Assembly: GCA_050246115.1 (NCBI GenBank)
Contig: JBFWWP010000004.1
Coordinates: 124,001-188,000, forward strand
Length of the DNA: 64,000 nucleotides
Direction: 5' to 3'
DNA from: JBFWWP01 sp050246115
GTDB taxonomy: Bacteria; Planctomycetota; UBA8108; UBA1146; JAJFFE01
Under the pieces are notes generated by a model, which had not been told where the DNA came from, searched no databases, and saw only the letters and a program-made list of their open reading frames with translations. Positions 8,356 to 19,954 of this stretch are shown one piece after another (position 1 is the first letter of the stretch; each line of letters begins with the position of its first letter). A program made the position numbers and the translations under genes.

Positions 8356-10233
8356 TCAATAGTCGGTCAAGGTTTTGGGGCGCAGCGCGACCCGGAGAGC
8401 GTTGGTGACCGCGAGCACATCGATGATCTCTTGCACCACCGCGCCGGCGACCGGGGGTAGGTATCCGGCAGCCGCGACGAGCATACCCACGATGCTGAGA
8501 ACCATACCCCCCACGGCACTCTGCAACAGGATGCGGCGCATCCGTTGGCTGATGTGGAGAAACTCGTCGACCTTGGCGAGCGAGCTGTCGAGGATGACGA
8601 CGTCGGCCGCCTGGGTGGTCACGTCGCTGCGCTCTCCGAACGCAATACCGACCGTGGCCGAGATCAACGCCGGCGCGTCGTTGATCCCGTCGCCCACGAA
8701 GATCGTCTCCGCGCGGCTCATCTCCTCGCGAACGATCTCCACCTTCCGTTCTGGACTGGAGCTGAAGTAGACGTCGTGGATACCGACCTCCTCGGCCAGG
8801 TATCTCACCTCCGATTCACGATCCCCCGACACCAGGAGCACTCGGTCGACGCCGTGCCGTGGCCGTAGGTGATTGACGAACAAGGCGCCATCGGAGCGCG
8901 GCGTGTCCCGGAATTGAAACGTCGCGGCATAACGACCGTCGACGACGACCACGCACTCGAGGCCACCCCGATGCGGGGGCAGGAGCGCGGCCGACTCCGG
9001 AAACTCCTCGATGAGCCGCTGGCGACTCAGGATCCGAACGTGGCGCCCTCCGACCACGCCAGTGAGGCCTTCACCCGGACGTTCTGAGATCTGGCTCGCC
9101 TCACGGAGCACGACTCGTGCCCCGCGCCCGGCCTCGATCATGGCTTGGGCAAGCGGGTGCCGCGAGTACTGCTCGAGGCTGGTCGCCAGCGATAGCGCCT
9201 CGTTCGGGTCGAACTCGGGCGCGGTGCTCTGCCCGATGAGCCGCGGCTTGCCGTACGTGAGGGTTCCGGTCTTGTCGAAGATGATCGTCCGGCAACGATC
9301 GACACGCTCGAGCGCCACCGGATTGCGGACGATGATCGCGCGCTTCGCTGCGAGCGAGATGGAGCCGATGATCGCGACCGGGATGGCGATCAGCAGGGGG
9401 CAGGGAGTGGCGACGACGAGGACCGCGAGGAAGCGCACGGGGTCACCGCAAAGCGCCCACGCGCACAACGCGACCAGGACCGCGAGCGGGGTGTAGAAGG
9501 CTCCGAGTCGATCGCCGATGCGCCGGAGGCGCGGCCGGTGCTGCTCGGATGACTGCATGACCCGCATGATCTTCGCGTAACGGGAGTCCACGGCGAGTCG
9601 ATCCGCACGAATCGTCAGTACCGACTCGCCGTTGATCGCCCCCGAGATCACCGCCGAGCCGGGAGTCTTCGACAGCAAGTACGGCTCGCCGGTGAGATAG
9701 GACTCATCCATGACGCTATGGCCCGCGAGCACGGTGCCGTCGATGGGGCAAGTCTCGTGCGGCATGACCAGCACGACGTCACCGACGGCAACCTCGGACA
9801 GCGCGACTTCCTCGACGCGGGATCCGACCTGGCGATGGGCGATCGATGGCATCCGATCGGCCAGCGCTCTGAGCACCGACGATGCGCTACGAACCGCGTA
9901 CGCCTCGAGGGTCGCCCCGCCGGCGAGCATCAAAACGACGAAGGCGCCGGCGAGGTACTCACCGAGCACGATCGAGGTCACGATGGAGAGACCCGCGAGC
10001 AAGTCCGAACCGAACTCGCGGCGCAGGAGCTTTCGGGACAGATCCCATACGAGAGGGACGCCGCCAAGCACCAAGACCGCGAGCAGGGGGACCGCTTGGG
10101 CGGTGGTCGAGCTCTCGAGCCCAAACCGCAAGACCAGGTGCGCGACGATCCCGAGCAGCGCAAGTCCGGCGATCACGGCTTCGCGGAGCGCGCCGGCGAC
10201 TGGAGCCACGGCGACCGGCGAGTCGGGACTCAT
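8356..10233 (-). CDS. P1B-type heavy-metal-transporting ATPase with TPC membrane motif
   Basis: A 625-residue ATPase from ATG 10233, with GGAGGAG seven bases upstream. It shows the actuator 'TGEP' at residues 181-184, phosphorylation site 'DKTGTLT' (Asp 320), 'RHPLAQA' and 'GDGINDAPAL'. The transmembrane metal motif is 'ATPCPL' (residues 275-280) rather than CPC or SPC. TPC-type P1B pumps have been linked to nickel/iron and related metals, so I would not call it a copper pump. There is no N-terminal metal-binding (HMA) domain and no C-terminal hemerythrin extension. It probably exports a divalent metal across the inner membrane. Downstream it faces the TPR-zincin gene tail to tail. Confidence 0.88.
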   Translation of the reverse strand: MSPDSPVAVAPVAGALREAVIAGLALLGIVAHLVLRFGLESSTTAQAVPLLAVLVLGGVPLVWDLSRKLLRREFGSDLLAGLSIVTSIVLGEYLAGAFVVLMLAGGATLEAYAVRSASSVLRALADRMPSIAHRQVGSRVEEVALSEVAVGDVVLVMPHETCPIDGTVLAGHSVMDESYLTGEPYLLSKTPGSAVISGAINGESVLTIRADRLAVDSRYAKIMRVMQSSEQHRPRLRRIGDRLGAFYTPLAVLVALCAWALCGDPVRFLAVLVVATPCPLLIAIPVAIIGSISLAAKRAIIVRNPVALERVDRCRTIIFDKTGTLTYGKPRLIGQSTAPEFDPNEALSLATSLEQYSRHPLAQAMIEAGRGARVVLREASQISERPGEGLTGVVGGRHVRILSRQRLIEEFPESAALLPPHRGGLECVVVVDGRYAATFQFRDTPRSDGALFVNHLRPRHGVDRVLLVSGDRESEVRYLAEEVGIHDVYFSSSPERKVEIVREEMSRAETIFVGDGINDAPALISATVGIAFGERSDVTTQAADVVILDSSLAKVDEFLHISQRMRRILLQSAVGGMVLSIVGMLVAAAGYLPPVAGAVVQEIIDVLAVTNALRVALRPKTLTDY

Positions 10234-10403
10234 GGTCGAACTCCTCCGGCCCCGACTCCGCTGACCCCCAAGCCGTACCTTCGGGAGCACGCGGCGCTGC
10301 GGGCGCGAGCACACCTACGAACGCGGACGATCCGGACGACCCGAACCTCGCGGCTCCGGCTCGGCGCCGCCCGCGTGGCTACGGGTCGAACTCCTGGAAA
10401 CGC

Positions 10404-11546
10404 CTAGCGCAGCTTGGCCGCTGCGGCAGTGTTCTCCCAAGTGAACTGCGGAAGCTCGCGGCCGAAGTGCCCGTGCCGTGCGGTCTCGTAGTAGATCGGA
10501 CGCATCAGGTCGAGGTACTCGATCAGGGCGGCCGGCTTCAGCGGGAAGTTGCGCCGTACGATCTGCTCGATCTCCGGGTCGGGAAGGGTCCCGGTTCCGA
10601 AGGTATCGACGTAGACCGAAGTCGGTTCGGCCACGCCAATGGCGTACGAGATCTGCACCTCGCAACGCTTCGCCAGGCCGGCCTTCACGACGTTCTTGGC
10701 CACGTGTCGCGCCATGTAGGCCGCGGAACGATCCACTTTCGACGGGTCTTTGCCGCTGAAGGCACCGCCGCCGTGGCGGCCCGCGCCGCCGTACGTGTCG
10801 ACGATGATCTTACGGCCGGTCAATCCACAGTCGCCGTGAGGGCCACCGATCACGAAACGCCCGGTGGGATTGATGAGGAACTTGGTCTCGCCCGTCAGGT
10901 ACTGCGCGGGTACCACCTTGCGAATGAGCCTGCTCTCGATCGCTTCCTTGAGCTCTGCCTGCGTGACGTCCTCATTGTGCTGCGAAGAGAGGACGACGGT
11001 ACTCACGGACACCGGAGTCGCCCCGTCGTAGTCCACGGTCACCTGCGACTTGGCGTCAGGGCGCAGAAACGGCAGTTCGCCGCTGCGGCGCAGTCGGGCG
11101 TGTTCTTCGACCAATCGATGGGCGAGCTGGATCGGCAGCGGCATCAGCTCCGGGGTCTCGTCGCAGGCGTACCCGAACATGAGTCCTTGATCGCCGGCGC
11201 CCTGCTCTTTGTTCACCGAAGAGTCGACGCCCATGGCGATGTCCGGGGATTGGCGATCGAGCGACACGAGTACCGCGCACGAGTCGCACCCGATGCCGAA
11301 GGCCTCGTTGGTGTAACCGATCTCGCGCAGGGTACGGCGGACGATGTCGGCGGTCGGGATCACGGCTTTACTGGTGATCTCGCCGGCGATCACCGCCATG
11401 CCGGTGCTGACCATGGTTTCGCAGGCAACGCGACTGCGCGGATCCTGTTCGAGGTAGGCGTCGAGGACTGCATCGGAGATCTGGTCCGCGACCTTGTCGG
11501 GATGCCCCATCGATACCGACTCGGAGGTGAACTGCTTTCTTCGCAT
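10404..11546 (-). CDS. metK: S-adenosylmethionine synthetase
   Basis: This 380-residue enzyme makes SAM from methionine and ATP in the cytoplasm. The family signatures are intact: 'ESVSMGHPDKVADQISDAVLD' at the N-terminus (ATP site), 'GAGDQGLMFGYA' for the hexapeptide motif, and the P-loop-like 'GGGAFSGKDPSKVDRSAAY'. The ATG at 11546 has AAAGGA about ten bases upstream. The roughly 320-base gap before it may hold a leader, but I recognise no known SAM-riboswitch class in it. It is probably transcribed separately from waaA. Confidence 0.97.
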   Translation of the reverse strand: MRRKQFTSESVSMGHPDKVADQISDAVLDAYLEQDPRSRVACETMVSTGMAVIAGEITSKAVIPTADIVRRTLREIGYTNEAFGIGCDSCAVLVSLDRQSPDIAMGVDSSVNKEQGAGDQGLMFGYACDETPELMPLPIQLAHRLVEEHARLRRSGELPFLRPDAKSQVTVDYDGATPVSVSTVVLSSQHNEDVTQAELKEAIESRLIRKVVPAQYLTGETKFLINPTGRFVIGGPHGDCGLTGRKIIVDTYGGAGRHGGGAFSGKDPSKVDRSAAYMARHVAKNVVKAGLAKRCEVQISYAIGVAEPTSVYVDTFGTGTLPDPEIEQIVRRNFPLKPAALIEYLDLMRPIYYETARHGHFGRELPQFTWENTAAAAKLR

Positions 11547-11867
11547 CACGCGACAGTCCTTTCTTCTGTGCGACGGGAACCGAGAACGATCGGCTGGACG
11601 GGACGACTCGTCGGCCGTCGCCGCGGGCAATGCCGGTCCATGGGTTCTTCGGCTTTCCGGACGAGGGTTCTACGGAGCCGCTCTCGGCGGGGCCCCGTCC
11701 CCAAGCTCGTAGAGTGTCGTTCTGGCCACTCCGCCTCCCGCGGGGCGGGCGCGTGGCCGTCCACGGGTTGCTGGGAAAGCGCGGGATCGTAACCTCATGC
11801 AGTGCGCAAGGCAAAGGGGCTCGGCGGCCTATTCTCGGCCGCGCCTGCCTGGGGACCGGATTCCTCG
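11547..11867 (-). other. metK upstream gap, no gene
   Basis: A 321-bp gap between waaA and metK. It is GC-rich with several short complementary segments but no coding frame that looks protein-like. I looked for SAM-I, SAM-II and SAH-riboswitch core sequences on the minus strand and found none that convinced me. Confidence 0.5.
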
Positions 11868-13187
11868 TCAATGGGGCTCTCGCAAGGCCCCCTCGGAGCC
11901 GCGACCAAGGAGTCGAGCGAGGATCGCGCCGGCGGTGACGTTCGCTGCGCCGCGGTGGCGCGCCAGGGTCTCCCGGCCACGGCGAACCCGATCGGCGCGC
12001 TCCGCGGGGCTCGCGAGGAGCTGCGCCACGGTATGCGCGAGTCCAGCCGCGTCGACCACTTCTTCGACCGCCCCGCTTGCGCGCAAGCGGTCGACGATCT
12101 CCTGGAAGTTGGCCATCGCCGGGCCATGCAGGGTCGCCGTGCCCGCGAGAAATGGCTCGAGTACGTTGTGACCACCCCGCGGAACCAGGCTGCCGCCCAC
12201 GAAGGCGACGTCGGCGCACGCGTAGTGTTGGAGCAGGACTCCGGTCTGGTCGACGACGACCACCTGCGGTGCACGGGGAGACGCCGGCGGCGCGATCGAT
12301 GAACGACCGACCGTGAAGCCGCGGGTCTCGGCGAGGGCGGCGACCTCCGCGGCGCGCTCGACATGGCGCGGCGCCAGAATCAGCGTCAGTTCGGGGTGCG
12401 CGCCGAGCAGTTCGCGGTGGACGCCGAGCACCAGATCCTCTTCGCCGGGATGCGTGCAGCCCGCGATCCAGCGCAGGGCCGCCGGGTAGCTCCACGTGCG
12501 CTCGAACTCCCGCCGGCAGGCCGCGGGCTCCGGAAGTTCGTCGCGGTCGTACTTCAGGTTGCCGACCTCCTGAATGCGCGTCGGCTCGACCCCCAAGTCG
12601 CGCAGCCGCTCCCCGTACTCGGCGTTCTGCACCAACCACCGGTCCACTCGCCGCAGGAACGGCGCGAACGCAAACCGGACCCGCCGCATGCGGCGGTGGC
12701 CGCGAGACGAAACCCGACCATTCACGACCAAGATGGGTACGCCGCGCTGCTCGCAGAGCAGCACCAGGTTCGGCCACAACTCCAACTCGACCAGCACCAG
12801 CAGCGTCGGTGACAGACGCTGCAGCGCACGTCGTACGCAGAAGCCCAGATCGATCGGCAGCAAGAACACGGTGAGGTCGGGACGGCGCGACCGGGCCAGA
12901 CGTTGGGCCGTCATGGTGGTGGTCGACAACACCATGTCGAATGCCGGGCGTGCGGCCTCGAGGCGAGCGATCAAAGACAGCGCTACCTCGAGCTCGCCGA
13001 CGCTGACGGCGTGCAACCACAACCGTGGCCGATCCGGGGCCAGTCGTGGACTCGCCCCCAGGCGCTCCCGCCACGAACCCAGACCACGCCGCTTGGCGAG
13101 CACCAGGAACAACAACCAGGGACCGAGAACGAGCAGGGCGAGGCAGTAGCCCAGGTCGAGCGCTGCGCTGATGAGTCGGTTACGCAT
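11868..13187 (-). CDS. waaA: 3-deoxy-D-manno-octulosonic-acid (Kdo) transferase
   Basis: A 439-residue glycosyltransferase that adds Kdo to lipid A on the inner membrane, evidence for lipopolysaccharide in this organism. It begins with a membrane-anchoring helix ('LGYCLALLVLGPWLLFLVLA'), followed by 'LWLHAVSVGE' and 'VELELWPN', the acidic motif diagnostic of WaaA. The GT-B C-terminal half has 'IAGCTHPGEE' and 'GGSLVPRGGHNVLEP'. ATG 13187 gives the usual start just before the anchor helix. How many Kdo units it transfers cannot be told from sequence. It lies between secA and metK. Confidence 0.93.
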   Translation of the reverse strand: MRNRLISAALDLGYCLALLVLGPWLLFLVLAKRRGLGSWRERLGASPRLAPDRPRLWLHAVSVGELEVALSLIARLEAARPAFDMVLSTTTMTAQRLARSRRPDLTVFLLPIDLGFCVRRALQRLSPTLLVLVELELWPNLVLLCEQRGVPILVVNGRVSSRGHRRMRRVRFAFAPFLRRVDRWLVQNAEYGERLRDLGVEPTRIQEVGNLKYDRDELPEPAACRREFERTWSYPAALRWIAGCTHPGEEDLVLGVHRELLGAHPELTLILAPRHVERAAEVAALAETRGFTVGRSSIAPPASPRAPQVVVVDQTGVLLQHYACADVAFVGGSLVPRGGHNVLEPFLAGTATLHGPAMANFQEIVDRLRASGAVEEVVDAAGLAHTVAQLLASPAERADRVRRGRETLARHRGAANVTAGAILARLLGRGSEGALREPH

Positions 13188-13286
13188 CGGAACGCCGGCA
13201 CGGGCAGGGCCCGCGAGCAACCCTCCCCGGGCCGGCGTCGGGTGGCGGCCACGGATCCCGGCGCCTCGCCGAGCGAGGCGCGACCG

Positions 13287-15908
<2,622 letters not shown>

Positions 15909-16141
15909 GGCGGGTCCTGGATTCCTGTCGTACTTCGTGAGGTCGCGGTCCGGCTGGCAAGAAGGCCATCGAACCGCACTGGGGGCGCAAGACGGCCCTC
16001 GATCTCGCGCGACTCACCGCGCTGGCAAACTGACCTGGATCGACGCCACCGCCGTCGTTCCGGCGTGGCCGCCGAAAAAAGGACAAGCGGCCAAGGTAAC
16101 GGGGAGGGCCGAGCGTTGCCAGTCGGAGTGTCGGAGCCGGC

Positions 16142-17059
16142 TCACCCGTCGGGCTGGAATGTCCCGACCAGATCGGCGACCCGGAAAATGCCCTCCTCGG
16201 CCAGCCAAGTCCGAATCTGCTCCAGCCATTGCGGCAGACAGGCTGGCTCGCGGTACAAATGCGTTCCCACCTGAACGGCGTGCGCGCCCGCAACCATGAA
16301 CTCGAGCACGTGCTCCGGGGCGGTGACGCCGCCGATGCCACAGACGGGGATCTTCACGGCCGTGCTCGCCTCCCACACCATGCGCAGCGCAATGGGGCGG
16401 ATCGCCGGCCCGGACAGCCCCCCGGTTGCACGCCCGATGCGCGAGCGGCGGGTCCGCCAGTCGAGCGCCATGGCGCGCAGCGTGTTGATGAGGGACAGCG
16501 CGTCGGCGCCACCGTCCTCGGCTGCGCGCGCCTGCTCCGCGATGTCGGTGACGTTCGGCGTAAGCTTGGCGATCAGCGGCAACCCGGTGCACGGTCGCAC
16601 CGCCTCGAGGAGCTGGCGCGTCGCGCGCGGGTCGAGCCCAAAGCGCAGCCCCGCCGTGACGTTTGGACAAGAAACGTTCAACTCCAGGGCGTGGACGGCG
16701 GGCTCGGCATCGAGGCGCTCGGCGAGGTAGCTATAGTCCTCGATCCGGTTGCCGACGATGTTGACGACCACCGGAGCCCCGTAGGCGGCGAGCCGCGGGA
16801 GGTACTCGGCGAGGAAGCGCTCGAGGCCGGGGTTCTGGAGACCAATGGAGTTGAGCAGCCCGGCTGGGGTCTCCACGGTGCGCTGCGGCGGGTTGCCCGG
16901 CCGCGGCTCGCGCGAAATGCTCTTCCCGACGACCGCAGCGAAAGTGCCCGGCGGCACGAACGGCTCGAACTCACGCCCGTATCCAAAAGTTCCGCTCGCC
17001 GGCAGGATCGGGTGCGCCAGCTGGAGCGAACGGTTCGGCCCGTCGATCCGGATCGACAA
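16142..17059 (-). CDS. pyrD: Dihydroorotate dehydrogenase, class 1B-like
   Basis: This enzyme oxidises dihydroorotate to orotate in pyrimidine synthesis. Visible FMN/substrate motifs are 'PILPASGTFGYG', 'NSIGLQNPG', 'ELNVSCPNV' (Cys as catalytic base, class 1), 'IAKLTPNV', and 'GIGGVTAPEHVLEFMVAGAHAVQVGT'. The catalytic Cys argues against the membrane-bound class 2 enzyme. A TTG at 17059 gives a typical 305-residue length; the start is uncertain because the frame is open to ATG 17221, overlapping the dksA-like gene by 100 bases. Class 1B enzymes usually work with PyrK, and no pyrK is visible nearby. Confidence 0.9.
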   Translation of the reverse strand: MSIRIDGPNRSLQLAHPILPASGTFGYGREFEPFVPPGTFAAVVGKSISREPRPGNPPQRTVETPAGLLNSIGLQNPGLERFLAEYLPRLAAYGAPVVVNIVGNRIEDYSYLAERLDAEPAVHALELNVSCPNVTAGLRFGLDPRATRQLLEAVRPCTGLPLIAKLTPNVTDIAEQARAAEDGGADALSLINTLRAMALDWRTRRSRIGRATGGLSGPAIRPIALRMVWEASTAVKIPVCGIGGVTAPEHVLEFMVAGAHAVQVGTHLYREPACLPQWLEQIRTWLAEEGIFRVADLVGTFQPDG

Positions 17060-17121
17060 GTCGACGGTTGGGCCCGCGCTCCCTGGCGCCTCGGCGCGGC
17101 CGAGCTCGGACCGCTCACCGG

Positions 17122-17481
17122 TCAGAACGACTCTTCCTTCCGCTGGCAATCCACGCAGAACGGAGCCCACGGAATCGCCTTCAGCCGCGCCTTGGGAATG
17201 GGCTTCTCGCACATGTCGCACACCCCGAACGACCCCTCTTGGAGCCGACCCAGGGCGGCGTCGATCTTCTGGATGACATTCCCTTCGCTCTCGAGCAAGC
17301 TGAGCGAGAGATCGGCCTCGTAGGTCTCGGCGCCGAGGTCGGCGCTATCCCCGCCGGAGCCGCTGCCGCCGATGTCACCGACCCCCTGCTCGAGGTCCTG
17401 CATGTTGCCGGTGAGGAAGTGCCGCTTCTGCAAGAGGAGGGAGCTGAACTCGTCGATTTCCTTCTTGGTCATTTTCTTCAT
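17122..17481 (-). CDS. DksA/TraR-type zinc-finger protein
   Basis: A 119-residue protein with an N-terminal coiled-coil of about 90 residues and a C-terminal four-cysteine finger, 'CDMCEKPIP...FCVDCQ'. This is the architecture of DksA/TraR proteins, which bind in the secondary channel of RNA polymerase and modulate initiation, often with ppGpp. The acidic tip is not clearly the canonical DxxDxA, so a true DksA role is uncertain; it could be a YocK- or YteA-like relative. ATG 17481 starts 'MKKMTKKEIDEF'. A longer ORF extends to 17538 but has a poor ribosome site. It is just upstream of pyrD. Confidence 0.85.
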   Translation of the reverse strand: MKKMTKKEIDEFSSLLLQKRHFLTGNMQDLEQGVGDIGGSGSGGDSADLGAETYEADLSLSLLESEGNVIQKIDAALGRLQEGSFGVCDMCEKPIPKARLKAIPWAPFCVDCQRKEESF

Positions 17482-17731
17482 AGCGAATTCTCGGAGCTTT
17501 CTCTGCGGGGGGATCAAAAGGCCTGCGAAATGCCGCACCTCGAGGCACGCAAGCCAGGGCGAAGACGCCCGGGAGACGACTCACCGGACGAATCTCGCGG
17601 GTTGGCGCCAGTCGAGCCGATCCGGGATTGCGCATCTGCGCGTCCGCCCTGCACTATATCTTCCAGCAAGGGCTAGAGTTAAGATAACCGCTATCGACTC
17701 TTACGACTTCAGGGGAGGAATTCTAGGGACC

Positions 17732-17779
17732 ATGTTGGGGCAGATCAACAACGATTTCCCGTTCGTGAGCACGCCATGA
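17732..17779 (+). CDS. Possible 15-codon upstream peptide of xerD
   Basis: A short frame encoding MLGQINNDFPFVSTP whose stop codon overlaps the xerD start in an ATGA arrangement. GGGGAGG lies 11 to 12 bases before its ATG, a stronger Shine-Dalgarno sequence than anything directly before xerD. That layout is what a translationally coupled leader would look like. It is too short to judge by codon use, so this is a tentative call. Confidence 0.3.
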   Translation: MLGQINNDFPFVSTP

Positions 17780-18687
17780 CGGCCGAGCGTCCCGGCTCCT
17801 CGACCCAACCCGAGTCCCGCTGGATCGTCGAGTTCCTGGACTATGCCACCGTCGAGGCCGGGCTCTCGGACCTCACTCTGGAGGCCTATCGCCGCGATTT
17901 GCGCGCGCTGAACGCTTTCCTCGGCAGCCGGGGCGTCGACCTCGGCGCTGCCGATCGCCACGCCTTGCGAGACTTCGTCGAGAGCCACTCGGCCGACCTC
18001 AGCGTGGCGACGCTCCGACGCCGAATCTCGTCCGTTCGCACCTTCTACCGGTTCTTGTCGAGTGAGGGTCGAGTCGCCCGGAACCCGGCGGAGGACCTGA
18101 TGTTGCCCAAGACGTGGGCACGTCTGCCGATCGTGCTGTCGACGAAACAAGTGTTTGCGCTACTCGAAGCTCCGTCCCCGGCCACCACCAAGACCCCGCT
18201 GCGCGACCGGGCCATCCTCGAACTGTTGTACGGTTGCGGCCTGCGGGTGTCGGAACTCTGCGACCTGGAGCTGCGAGACGTACGTTCCGTAGACGGCTTC
18301 TTGAGGTGCCGCGGCAAGGGCCGCAAGCAGCGCCTCGTGCCCATCGGGGCCAAAGCCGTCGCGGCCTTGGGCGCCTACTTGGAGCGGGAGCGCCCGCGAA
18401 ACCCCGGGCAGGATTTCGCGCTCCTGTCGATCCGCGGGCGCCGGCTGGGGCGCGAGCTGATCTTTCGCCTGTTGCGGAAGTACGCCGGACTGGCGGGTCT
18501 CGCGGGGTCAGTCTCGCCTCACACGCTGCGGCACAGTTACGCAACCCACCTCCTCGAAGGAGGCGCCGGCCTGCGGGAAGTCCAGGAGCTGCTCGGCCAC
18601 GCCGACATTCGCACGACCGAGATCTACACGCACGTGGATCGTCACGAACTCAAGAGCCTGCACCGGAAGTACCACCCACGGGGGTAA
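17776..18687 (+). CDS. xerD: Tyrosine recombinase XerC/XerD family
   Basis: A 303-residue recombinase with an N-terminal SAM-like core-binding domain (about 15-100) and a catalytic domain carrying 'GCGLRVSELCDLELRD' (first Arg), 'HTLRHSYATHLLEGG' (His-x-x-Arg) and 'LGHADIRTTEIYTHVD' (His and nucleophile Tyr). Size and the short linker fit a housekeeping Xer protein that resolves chromosome dimers at dif, not a phage integrase. No attachment sites, tRNA or mobile-element genes flank it. Whether it is XerC or XerD cannot be settled here. Confidence 0.9.
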   Translation: MTAERPGSSTQPESRWIVEFLDYATVEAGLSDLTLEAYRRDLRALNAFLGSRGVDLGAADRHALRDFVESHSADLSVATLRRRISSVRTFYRFLSSEGRVARNPAEDLMLPKTWARLPIVLSTKQVFALLEAPSPATTKTPLRDRAILELLYGCGLRVSELCDLELRDVRSVDGFLRCRGKGRKQRLVPIGAKAVAALGAYLERERPRNPGQDFALLSIRGRRLGRELIFRLLRKYAGLAGLAGSVSPHTLRHSYATHLLEGGAGLREVQELLGHADIRTTEIYTHVDRHELKSLHRKYHPRG

Positions 18688-18764
18688 ACGGTACACCTGG
18701 AGTCACGCGGTCGTCCGCGCACCTCGCCCTCGGCGAAACGGGATCGGGATCGGTGTTCGCCGGT

Positions 18765-19691
18765 TCAGTACATGCGCTGAGCGTCGGGAACCAGCTCGTA
18801 GGCGAGGACCGTGAACCCGAGCCGAACGTAATCGCCCGAGCGCAAGAGTGCTCGGCTCACCTTCTGGCCGTTCACGACCGTGCCGTTGGCCGAGTTGAGG
18901 TCGAGGATCACGTGGCCACCCTCCACGGCTTCGATTCGCGTGTGGTGGCGCGAGACTTTGCCGTCGTTGAGGACCAGCCCACAGTCGAGCGCGCGCCCAA
19001 TGAGGAGGGTGGGGCAACCCGCGAGATCGACGCTTCTGCCCACGTCGCGCGGGTCGCCGTCGATGATGATCAAGCCACAACGCTGGCCGGCCGCGGCCGG
19101 GACGGGTTGGGGGGGCGTTGCGCGCGGGCGCGCCTCGACGTGTGCAGGACTCGTCGCGACGGCGCCCGGCGTCCCTCGGTGCACGGCTGGGTGGTGCGCT
19201 CCGGGAGGAGCGGCGTAGCCGAAGGCCGGCGCCGCCGCGCCGCCGACGGGCGCCATGGGTGGCGGATCGGCCGGCGTCAGCTCGTGCACCTCGGCGTCGG
19301 GCACCATCAGGCAGGCCGGGGTGACGACCGACGATGGAGCGTCCATCCGCACGGGTGCCGGCGCGGGCTTGGCCCCCTTCGGAGTCGGCGGCGAGAACGT
19401 GAACTGGAACTCGGTGGTTCCGAGCCGAATGATCTCGCCCCCCGCGAGCTCACGCTTCTCGACCGGGATGTCGTTGATCGAGCTTCCCTGCTCGGTGTTC
19501 AAGTCGAAGAAGGTCCAGACCTCGCCCTTGCGATAGATCCGAGCGTGGTGTGACGCGACCCCGGTGTCCTCCAGCACGATCTGACAACCGCTTCCGCGTC
19601 CCAGATCGAACACCGAAAGATCCTTGAGGACGTAGACCCTGCCCGATTGGGGACCTGACATGAATCTGAGGTAGGCCTTGTCTCTCGACAC
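18765..19691 (-). CDS. Protein with two FHA domains
   Basis: A 308-residue protein with a phosphothreonine-binding forkhead-associated domain at each end. The first (about 20-100) has 'LGRGSGCQIVLEDTGVASHHARI' and 'LNTEQGSSIND'. The second (about 225-305) has 'LIGRALDCGLVLNDGKVSRHH' and 'LNSANGTVVNGQKV'. Between them lies a roughly 110-residue Pro/Ala-rich linker. It lacks a kinase, phosphatase or membrane segment, so it is probably an adaptor recruiting phosphorylated partners. It is convergent with xerD. Confidence 0.88.
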   Translation of the reverse strand: MSRDKAYLRFMSGPQSGRVYVLKDLSVFDLGRGSGCQIVLEDTGVASHHARIYRKGEVWTFFDLNTEQGSSINDIPVEKRELAGGEIIRLGTTEFQFTFSPPTPKGAKPAPAPVRMDAPSSVVTPACLMVPDAEVHELTPADPPPMAPVGGAAAPAFGYAAPPGAHHPAVHRGTPGAVATSPAHVEARPRATPPQPVPAAAGQRCGLIIIDGDPRDVGRSVDLAGCPTLLIGRALDCGLVLNDGKVSRHHTRIEAVEGGHVILDLNSANGTVVNGQKVSRALLRSGDYVRLGFTVLAYELVPDAQRMY

Positions 19692-19954
19692 CTTCGCCGC
19701 GCGCCCTTTCCTGGGGCAACGAGATCCGAGTCACGCTGCGGATCTCTGCCTCCAGAAGATTAGCCCGGCGGCCCGAACGCTTCAAATCGACGCCCCCGGA
19801 ACGTCTTCACAAGTCCAGGGGAAAGAAAGGACTTAGATGCGTTCGCGGCAGGCGTCTCGAACCCCTGACCCGGCTCTCCGGAGGCCGCTCCGGGCGAGGT
19901 GCCAGGAGGACCCGCCGTATCCCCGAGGGGGACGACCGGCGTCGGATCGATTGC

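Noticed and set aside
9882..11792. A 636-codon plus-strand frame across the ATPase and metK genes
   Set aside because: It is antisense to two well-supported genes and has low-complexity composition.
11547..11867. SAM riboswitch upstream of metK
   Set aside because: I compared the minus strand with the core sequences of SAM-I, SAM-II and SAH riboswitches from memory and found no convincing match. A covariance search would decide.
17776..18687. Integrase of a genomic island
   Set aside because: The protein has Xer-like size and motifs. No attachment repeats, tRNA or cargo genes surround it.
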